In this document: piece by piece, positions 56,393-64,000 of the stretch
How positions within the stretch are numbered: the stretch's first letter is position 1
How the letters are laid out: every line of letters starts with the position of its first letter
Source of the DNA: Zygnema cylindricum
Taxonomy: Eukaryota; Streptophyta; Zygnematophyceae; Zygnematales; Zygnemataceae
NCBI GenBank assembly: GCA_037447655.1
Contig: JBBHKE010001325.1
Span: 62,001 to 126,000, forward strand
Reading direction: 5' to 3'
DNA length: 64,000 nt
Notes under the pieces: model-generated
Databases searched by the model: none
What the model was told of the DNA's origin: nothing
Seen by the model: only the letters and a program-made list of their open reading frames with translations
Position numbers and translations under genes: made by a program

Positions 56393-57420
56393 CAACCCTT
56401 CAAATTCGTCTATGCCGTTCTTTTTTCCGTTCTTTACCATCGTACTTTCTTAATAAAGTCTTTATCTATATTCGAGATCATCCGTGCTATTTTTTTCCAT
56501 TTCAAGTCATTTTCTCATAACTTGGAGCAGTCCAAGCAAAAAAAAAAAAAAAAACAGAAGCTCATAATTCAAAAGGGCAAAAGATGACTCTAAAAACCTT
56601 CAGAAGTTTGTAAAAGTGATGCGATATGCCAAACAAAAAAAAAAAAAACCAAATTAAAAAGAGAAACAAAACAAAACAAAACTCGGTCCACAAAAGGAGC
56701 ACCAATGAAAAGGCATCTCATGTCAAGTCTTTTCATACAAACTACACAATCTGGAAAATTGTTTCAAAAGTAGAATTTTGACTGATTTTTCCAAAAACTG
56801 TTGAACCAAAATGTTGAGCAAATAACTTTTCCAAACGTAATAAAAACGTAAACGTTATATCTACAACCCTATGTTTCTTCCGTCTATAATTCCCATAACT
56901 CTAATTTGCTAAATGTCAAATTGTTGAAAAATAAAAAGGTGCTTTTTGTGTGAGCTACCTTTCAAACCCTAGAAACCCTCAAATACCCTAAAAAACCTAA
57001 AAAACCTCTATGAATTGACATGTTGGAGCTATTTTCAAGGAGCTAAGGCAGCTAACACTCTTTGAATATAGCACCAATGGATCAGTTTTCACTCGTTTAT
57101 ACACAGATATGTGTAAAGAAAAAAAAAAGATTAAAAGATAAGGGTAGAAATGATGATTTTCAGGAGCTGAAAGAGGTCCTTAGACACTCAAACCTAAAAA
57201 TCTTTACTGCCTCATTCTAAAAGTACCTTCCAATTACAATCTTCACTGCTTTTGCCACGTCATTTACGCACAATCTTGACTAATCTTGACTTATCTCGAT
57301 TAAAGCCACCTCCACTTTCCTTGAACGAAAAGTTTGAAGGAACAATATAGAAAAATACATATTATAATAAGAAAAAGGAGCTTAATTCCTTCATCTTTTC
57401 ATTTTAGTTTCGTAAAATCG
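56393..57420. other. No supported gene; A-rich spacer
   Basis: A-rich DNA with a run of CCCTA(G/A)AAA words at 56965-57010. It probably includes the 3' UTR of the 57.4 kb ORF at its right end. Confidence 0.35.
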
Positions 57421-58605
57421 TCATCTCTTCCATCCCATATAAACGACATCTTCGAGAAGGCCCGTCGGAAAGTATTCGTAATCCATTCTTGAGAACTCCT
57501 CCATTAAAGAAAACCCCATTGGTTCGTTTTGCAAAAAATACGTTTTGGTCAAATCCTCCTCTTCCATATCCATAGGCGTATCCCCATCCGTACCAAGATA
57601 GCTCAATCCTTGTGCTTCTTGTACTTGTTCAAATTCTTGCAACTCTTTCCATTTTTTCAACTCTTGCAACTCTTCTAATGTTTTCAACCTTCTCAATTCT
57701 TGCAACTCCTTCCATTCTCTCGACTCTTTTAGTTCCTCCAACTCCTTCAACTCCCTCAATGCGGTCAACTCTCTCCTTTCCGACTCGGAGAGTATGGAGC
57801 TTTCCATGTTTAAACGAGCGTCTACGTTTAAACATGTGTCTAAAACTGTGTCTGAAGGTTTGTTGTTTAAAGGAGTGTTGAAGGATGTGTCTACAGGTGT
57901 GTTTGAAGGAGTGTATGAAGGTTTGTAAAAAAGTATGTTTAAAGGAGCGTTTAAACGTGTGTTTAAATCTGTGTTTAAACGTGTGTTTAAATCTGTGTTT
58001 AAACGTGTGTTTAAATCTGTGTTTAAACGTGTGTTTAAAGGTGTGTCTACAGAAGTGTTTTTTGGTGTGTTTAAAGGTTTGTTTAAAGTTTTATTTAAAA
58101 GTTCATTAGGAGGATTGTTCGACGTTTTTCCTGGATGAGAGGAAGCCATAGCCAAAAGCTCGTTGTGAATTTCGTCGTTCATGTGACGTGACATTTCTTT
58201 CGAATTCAGAACCACTCTAGCGGCGGCAGCTGTCATTTGTCCGTTAGTGGGATCGGTTCCTGAAAGAGCTCGGAGAATCGCCAAAGAAGGATTCACTTTC
58301 GAAAAAGAAGAAGAAGCGGGAGATTCTCGAATCATCGGAGGCGTATCGGGCAAAAATCCGCTCTCGAACGAATTATTTTTGTCGTCTACGTCGACGTTTT
58401 CGCTCGATAAAAGAGGATTTTGTAATAGGTGTTCGACGAAATATTCAAAACTGTAGTTTTGATTTTCGACGTTTTTGTCGAATATATTCGGTCTCGTTTC
58501 CGCGATATTCGCCGACGTTTTTTGAATTAATTCGTCCAAAATAGAAGTTTGGTCGAAATGTGACATCGGAAGAATCGACGGCTGCGATCTCGTCTCGAAT
58601 CTCAT
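57421..58605 (-). CDS. 394-residue protein with LNT repeats and coiled coil, unidentified
   Basis: A single uninterrupted frame, ATG at 58605 and stop at 57421. Residues 1-155 have ordinary composition (DQTSILDELIQKTSANIAET, FEYFVEHLLQNPLL). About 165-250 are repeats of LNT(R/D) type. About 265-325 are a Leu/Glu/Lys-rich coiled coil (ELKELEELKESREWKEL). The tail is acidic (DGDTPMDMEEEDL). No catalytic motif is seen. It could be a transcription or scaffold protein, but that is a guess. Further exons are possible but no splice signals are compelling. The repeat unit is a multiple of three, so array changes would not break the frame. Confidence 0.5.
   Translation of the reverse strand: MRFETRSQPSILPMSHFDQTSILDELIQKTSANIAETRPNIFDKNVENQNYSFEYFVEHLLQNPLLSSENVDVDDKNNSFESGFLPDTPPMIRESPASSSFSKVNPSLAILRALSGTDPTNGQMTAAAARVVLNSKEMSRHMNDEIHNELLAMASSHPGKTSNNPPNELLNKTLNKPLNTPKNTSVDTPLNTRLNTDLNTRLNTDLNTRLNTDLNTRLNAPLNILFYKPSYTPSNTPVDTSFNTPLNNKPSDTVLDTCLNVDARLNMESSILSESERRELTALRELKELEELKESREWKELQELRRLKTLEELQELKKWKELQEFEQVQEAQGLSYLGTDGDTPMDMEEEDLTKTYFLQNEPMGFSLMEEFSRMDYEYFPTGLLEDVVYMGWKR
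57935..58055. repeat. Coding minisatellite (24-bp unit) in the 57.4 kb ORF
   Basis: Units of GTGTTTAAATCTGTGTTTAA then ACGT (plus strand) repeat at least four times and encode LNTDLNTR on the minus strand. Flanking GTGTTTAAAGG words are older, diverged units. Confidence 0.8.
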
Positions 58606-58639
58606 TTCGGTGCTTGTGGAATTCGATACTCCTCAAACA

Positions 58640-58795
58640 GAGGGGGAGAGAGAGAGGAGGAAGTCGAGGAGGTGGAGGGAGGAGGAAGGAGGAGGGAGGA
58701 GGAGGAGGGAGGAGGAGGAAGTGGAGGGAGGAGGAAGTGGAGGAGGGAGGAGGAGGAGGGAGGAGGAGGAGGAAGTCCTTGGAGGCGATAAATAC
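58640..58795. repeat. GGA-rich tract upstream of the 57.4 kb ORF
   Basis: (GGAGGA)n with GTGGAGG interruptions, immediately 5' of the minus-strand ORF start and therefore CT-rich on its sense strand. It is a plausible 5' UTR or promoter tract. Confidence 0.75.
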
Positions 58796-59549
58796 AAATA
58801 AGAGGTAACAGTAATTGACGTTTCTCAAAGAGAGATAAAGAGGAGGACAAAATCCTTTCAAATAAACTCGTTAAAAAGTACAGTGAGACTTGTTTCAAAA
58901 AGCTTATTGAACTGTTTCTATATTTTCAGTTTCCGTCCGTTACGATGAACCCTCGTCCAATGGTAGAGTCTTTTGACTTAAAAAAAAGACAAAAGAGGTT
59001 CGGAAAGAGGCTCGGAAAAAGAGTTTCCTGCAAACAGACAAAAAGGAAATTTGTCAGATTTCAAAACCCCAATTATGAAAACTTTTCCAAATGCTTAAAA
59101 ATATATATATATTTTGCTTAAAACATAAGTTTTCACATTTTTTATAAAGCTTTTCAGTTTCACACCCTTTTCAAATTAAAAGCTTTAGATTCATAACTTT
59201 GTGAATAATTTCTTCTTCTTCTTTTTCTAAAAAAACAAATAAAATTTTCAAAATTGTGAACCAAAACATTTAAATTTTATTTTCTCAAATGTGAAGGATC
59301 TAAATATGTCCTTTTTACTCAAACAAAAGTACAAATATGCAACTTTTTTACCCTTTTTTTGAAATATTTCCTCTATTCTTCTCCTTTAAACTCCATTTTT
59401 CATGAATAATTCTATTTTGTATTTTCTTATTTTCTATCTTCTGGTCTTTGCATCTAAGCTTTAATCCTGACCCTTCATCTTCCCAAAAAAAAAACACCAT
59501 TTTATCCCAAAAAAAAAAAAAAAAAAAAAAAAAAAACACCATTTTTCCC

Positions 59550-59583
<34 letters not shown>

Positions 59584-60253
59584 TTTTTTTATTCCATTAT
59601 CCCCACCACTCATTTATTCCATATTTCCGTTTTTCCCCCAAATTCCCTTTCCATGCTTTATCCAGTTTTTCAGTTCCAGTTCATTTCAGTTTCAAAAAAC
59701 ACAAAAAAACCCAAAAATCCCAAAAAAACCCAAAAAAACCCAAAAAAATCCAAAAACTCCAAAAAATGAAAAGGTTAATTCTTAACCAATCTCAATAAAT
59801 TTCAAAAATCCCATTTTTCTTTCCTCACCCAATATACTCAAATACTAAAAAAACCCAAAAACTCAATTCCCATTGCAAGTTCAGTTAAGTCCTTTAATTT
59901 AAAATAGGATTCCAATAACTGCCTCAGTTTCAGTTTCAGTTACATTTTCTGTTTCAGTTTCAATTCCTATTTCAGTTACCGTTCTAGTTTCAGTTTCAGT
60001 TTCAGTTATAGTTCAATTGCTAATGCCAAAAAAAAATTTTTTTTTTGTCAATCAATTTTTTAGCCACCTTTTTTTTTTTTTGACTTTTTTTTTTTCACTT
60101 TTTTTGGTCAACAGTAAAAATTGTTTTTTTTTGTGAATTTTGTTCTTCTTTAAGTCAATTCAATCAAATCATACAGATTATTACTGAAAAAAAACAAAAA
60201 AAAAACCTTTGTTTTGAAGTAAAACTATAAATCAAATCGATTAATTGCGTACA
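58796..60253. other. Low-complexity A/T-rich DNA, no gene
   Basis: Contains long A runs interrupted by ACACCATTTTTCCCC (59484-59580), CCAAAAAAACC arrays (59690-59766) and CAGTTTCAGTTT arrays (59925-60010). Confidence 0.55.
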
Positions 60254-63200
60254 AAAAAAAATAGAAAATAATAATAATAATAACAATAATAATAATAATA
60301 ATAATAAATAGGGGAACATAGATTAACGGAAAAACACTTAAAAAAAAACATTTTTTTTTTTTGCCAAACTCACCTCTTTTTTTCTTTGAAATGGCGCCTT
60401 TTTTTTTTTTCTGTTTAAAAAAATTCCCTTTTATGTCAACTTTTTCTTCTTCTCCCTTTTTTGTCGTTTTCGTTTCCTCTTATCTTTTTTTTTCTGTCCC
60501 TTTTTCTTTTTCTATTTCTATTTCTATCCCTCTCTCTTTTCGAAAGCTAAAAAGTCAAAACGCGGATTTGAAAAAAAATATTTAAAAAATTCGAAATTTT
60601 AAGTCACAATATAACAATTGGAATTGCCGATTCTTCCGGCTTTTTCTGCGGTCATTTTTGTCGTTTTCCCCCCTAAGTTGTCGTTTTCCTTCCCTCTGTA
60701 TTCCGTTTCGATTCTGAGAATTTTCCTCAACTTTCGAAACTTCATACGATTCTAGTTTTTTTGTCGTGTAGCGGTTTCCATAGTCGTGACACATAAACAG
60801 TACAGTACGAAATGAAAGAGGTACAGTATATAAATCCGTACGGCAGCTTATTTGTCACAAATACAGAAATTTCGGACCAATCAGGATTAAGGAAACGACA
60901 AATTATATAATTTTTGAATTTTTGGACGGACCGGAATGATACCATTCCGAGTTTTTTGGATTTATCCATTCGGACAAAATTATATATTCCGGTCAAAGTC
61001 AAAGAAGTCGGACGCGATCGAGCGTCGATCCCGATGGCGCCAAACGACAAAACGACGTTCTGACGTCCCGACCGTCCGATGTAGTGCTGCTCACATGTAC
61101 CGAGATTCAGATCTTGACCGTACATCGAATATTCTGCTTTTCGAACGGATATTTGGCAGAACACGTGGTCAAAAAGAGGGGGGCCTCGGTCAAAGGCGGT
61201 GGAAGACAAAGGCCTACTGTACTTTTTACAATAGTGGAATGTACGAATAATACGAAATAGTACGGAGTAGTATGAAATAGTACGAGATCTCGTATTTTAT
61301 TGGCGGAGGAAACGTTGACTGGAAGGAAAGTCGTCAAAGTAGGAAGACGGTCAATAAAGCCTTTCTAATTTTGCGCCAGCGATTCCAGCAATCTGACACG
61401 TGGAAGCTAAGGCTGTCAGAAACTGCAGCTGGAATCTAGCAAGTCATTATTACAGTACGAAAGATTTTATCTGCAGTAGATCGTCGTATATTGTATATTA
61501 TTTTTTAAACTGGGGAATCGTACGGAAAGGAAAATATCTCTGTCCGGAACTTTGTTTCGTGACGGCCAATAGGACATCCACCGTTCCGTCATCTTTTTTT
61601 GTCGTATTTAAAAGATCGACGGTGTTCGGGACGACCGTTGACCGTTGACCGATCACTCGTCCTGAAATCGAAGGCTACGATTCGTTGTCGTTTACCGGGG
61701 AAGTTTTGAGGAATATTAAATAAACTCTGGCCGTCCGATTTTGCATCCTGCCATCGGATTCTCAAAAAAAAAAAAAATCTCGGAAAGCGAGAAATTTTCT
61801 CCTGAGCACTTTCCGTACCTAAATCATACGGACAAATCACGTTAAGGCAACGATTTGTAAGAGTACGGATCCGAAAAAAACAAATGATACGATTGGCGAA
61901 TCTTTGAGAGGCGACCACTTTTGGAAATATTGGAACAAGAAACATTAAAACAAAGGAGGTTTCTAACCGGCCGGCTATATTCCTAACGGCGAAATTGTAA
62001 AAGTTGACGTGTATGAAAAGTAGCCGGTAATAAACAGACGGGAACTTGGTTGTAGCGGTCAGCTTTTGGCCGTTTGCAGTCACCTGGAGTTTGTACCTTT
62101 TTCTTATCGAATCAGATGTGCTTAGCTGGCTCATGTCAGAAAAACCGTACATTCCCTTCCCTCCCCAGGCATTCCGTACACATTCGTACGTTTTCTGAAA
62201 AAAAAAATCTGACATCTTGGCCTATTTGTGTACGAAAAGACGTAAAAACCTGAAAATACCGTACAGTGTGGTACAGTACAGTATTGTGTACGGTAGAGTA
62301 CGGTACTTAGCGTGTTTTATTCGAGTTTCTCGCATGTCGACCGGATAATCTAGTCATAGTTTTCAGCCAATCAAATTAAAGATATCTTGATTGACCTGTC
62401 GGTCCGCTCCATTTTATTATTTTTTCTCTATTTGCCGCTAAGTGTTGTACGGATGGAAAGAGCGGAAAAGACTCGTCGTTTCATGCCATTTCTGTTTATT
62501 TTTAGCGCGTAGCTGTACGGAATAAATGACAGCCACTGTTCTTGTCGTTTTGCCCCTTTAGATCGACATTTCTTTCTCGTGCGGCGACAAACGGATAAAA
62601 GGACATGGTCAGGTGTCTGTACGGCAGGAGTGGGTGTTCGTACGGAGGTGTCTTATCCGTATGAGGGCTAGGGCTGGCGTCCGAACAAATGATCATTGTG
62701 AAAGATATTTGATTTGTCCGCTCTTCCCAAAGATCCGGATTAGGGTTTGTTTGTTTGCCAGATTTTGTGTCGTTATGCGCATAAATAAAAGATGTCGCTA
62801 TTCAATACAGGGGCAAAACCAGATTGCGATACCCGATACAGAAGTCGAAAAAAAACGAAAAAAAAAAAAAAAAAAACCTTAAAAATGCAGTGCATCGTAC
62901 GATACAAAAATATAGCATAGAACTTGTACGGTCTCTGTATATATCCCCAACGGTCGAGATAATCTGTACAGAAGTAAGCTGTACGGTTCTTGATGCACAA
63001 TGCTTTCAGGATGAAATTTCGTCCATATAAATTCAGCCGTGGCGACTTTCTGCCCGTTGGATGATAATCCATCCGACGGCGGAAACTGGGCGTAGCTTTC
63101 CTTTCAATCGGATGAAATTCCAGCCAGCGGCGGATACCACGTGGTGATCTCCTGTCCGTTAGATGAGGGCCGATCAAGACGGGGGACGCCCAGCCGTAAC

Positions 63201-63277
63201 ATTTGCGCAATGCACGAGGGGAAATTGCTACAGTAAAAGTAAAGTCCGCTATACATTTTTTAGGAAAATACTGTAGT
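60254..63277. other. No supported gene; GTAC-rich DNA
   Basis: An (AAT)n array at 60265-60306 is followed by mixed DNA dense in GTAC, TACGG and CCGTAC words, extreme at 62215-62310. Minus-strand frames of 150-208 codons (60742-61209, 61589-62215, 62773-63288) lack domains and are not called. Confidence 0.4.
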
Positions 63278-63420
63278 ACAGCGTCCATCGTTATTAGCGT
63301 GAAGGATTTATCAATTATAGTTCGAAATTATATTAAACAATTTATTTTAGTGCGATTATGCGTGGCAGATTGTAAGCCACGTCCTTCAAGAGTGTCATCC
63401 ACACTATTTTGTGGTTTGGT
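63278..63420. mobile_element. MITE left end
   Basis: CAGCGTCCATCGTTATTAGC after a GTA resembles the long-family tip. A CCACGTCCTTCAAGAG word recalls 18754-18960. No right tip is found. Confidence 0.45.
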
Positions 63421-63440
63421 AAAAAATAGTCGTGAAAGAG

Positions 63441-64000
63441 TTAGGGTATGTCCCCATGTGCATAAGTAAGGGAATTTTTCTGTCGTTTTCCTGTAAGACT
63501 TAGCGCCGTACTGCCTAAGTTGCACCGTACGAAGGAATCGCAAATTTGTAGAGTATAATTTGCGTCATCCTCGAACTTAGGATGTATGAAAAATTTGTCG
63601 TCTTAAGTTTTTCGACCCATTTCCACGACAAAAAACGTCATCTTCAACCTTACGTTTAAAACACATGCGCGATGTGTTTTAAAACTATGTATTTTCGATA
63701 AACAAATAGGAGCATATATTCGCACTTGCCCTAATTTTCGAAAATTTTCATACGATTTCCAAGGACAAAGAAAAGTACAAAATTCCCTATGTTTTGTCTG
63801 TTTTCGTTCAATACGACAAAGAAAGGTACACAATTTGTTTGGTTTTGCCCGTTTTCGTCCAGTACGGATATTTTTTTTGCAGGGGTCTCGAAATTCCGAT
63901 GCCATTTCACGTCGACCGTACAGGCGACGCGAAGGCAAATCGCATCTTCTTCAACCGTGAATTTGCACAGGCTGGAAGGAGGTACGTCTACAATGTCACG
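63441..64000. mobile_element. Transposon-like repeat cut by the window end
   Basis: Inverted match to 5960-6512, starting near TATGTCCCCATGTGCATAAG. It continues past the window edge. The open frame at 63603-63938 lies wholly within the repeat and resembles the one at 6061-6279 only through shared ancestry. Confidence 0.5.

Noticed and set aside
60742-63288. Minus-strand frames of 155-208 codons
   Set aside because: No recognisable motif, odd composition, GTAC-rich DNA, and they begin or end at repeat words.
1-64000. tRNA and rRNA genes
   Set aside because: I found no cloverleaf with a proper T-arm and no rRNA core sequence by eye. A tRNAscan run would be decisive.

Overview
The window is nuclear DNA of a plastid-bearing eukaryote, most likely of the green (streptophyte) lineage. 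Genes are split by GT-AG introns. The plastid elongation factor G reads almost like the land-plant SCO1 protein, and the Copia retrotransposon has plant-like protease, reverse transcriptase and RNase H motifs. The species cannot be named from sequence alone. Intergenic DNA is AT-rich, full of GTAC-containing words, low-complexity tracts and small inverted-repeat transposons.

Layout. 0-7.4 kb: repeats only (minisatellites, small transposons, and an interlocked pair of inverted repeats at 3.85-5.25 kb). 7.4-13.8 kb, minus: complete ten-exon gene for plastid EF-G. 15.7-17.4 kb: orphan exon-like segments of unidentified genes. 17.4-20.7 kb: a block of abutting TA-flanked MITEs. 21.0-21.9 kb: a decayed retroelement fragment. 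22.6-30.6 kb, minus: a gene for an RsmE-type 16S rRNA methyltransferase, whose small exons lie between long purine/pyrimidine tracts and whose central exon looks damaged. 32.0-44.7 kb, plus: eight-exon gene for the double-GTPase Der (EngA). Its 6.7 kb intron 6 carries a MITE, relics of neighbouring exons and an antisense Copia element (37.5-42.6 kb) with LTRs, 5-bp target duplication, PPT and PBS. 46.0-48.6 kb, minus: a three-exon gene for a probable tail-anchored membrane protein. 49.5-52.3 kb: MITE cluster. 53.7-55.4 kb, plus: a two-exon gene for a four-helix membrane protein. 57.4-58.6 kb, minus: a 394-residue ORF with internal repeats and a coiled coil. 58.6-64 kb: low-complexity DNA and transposon ends.

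How the genes relate. Three neighbours act on bacterial-type ribosomes: EF-G (translocation), RsmE (16S rRNA methylation) and Der (large-subunit assembly). RsmE and Der are divergently arranged across a 1.4 kb spacer. I infer all three serve the plastid. A recurring theme is local tandem duplication of exon ends: Der exons 2, 6 and 7, RsmE exons 2 and 6, and the last exon of the four-helix protein gene all have degenerate copies next to them.
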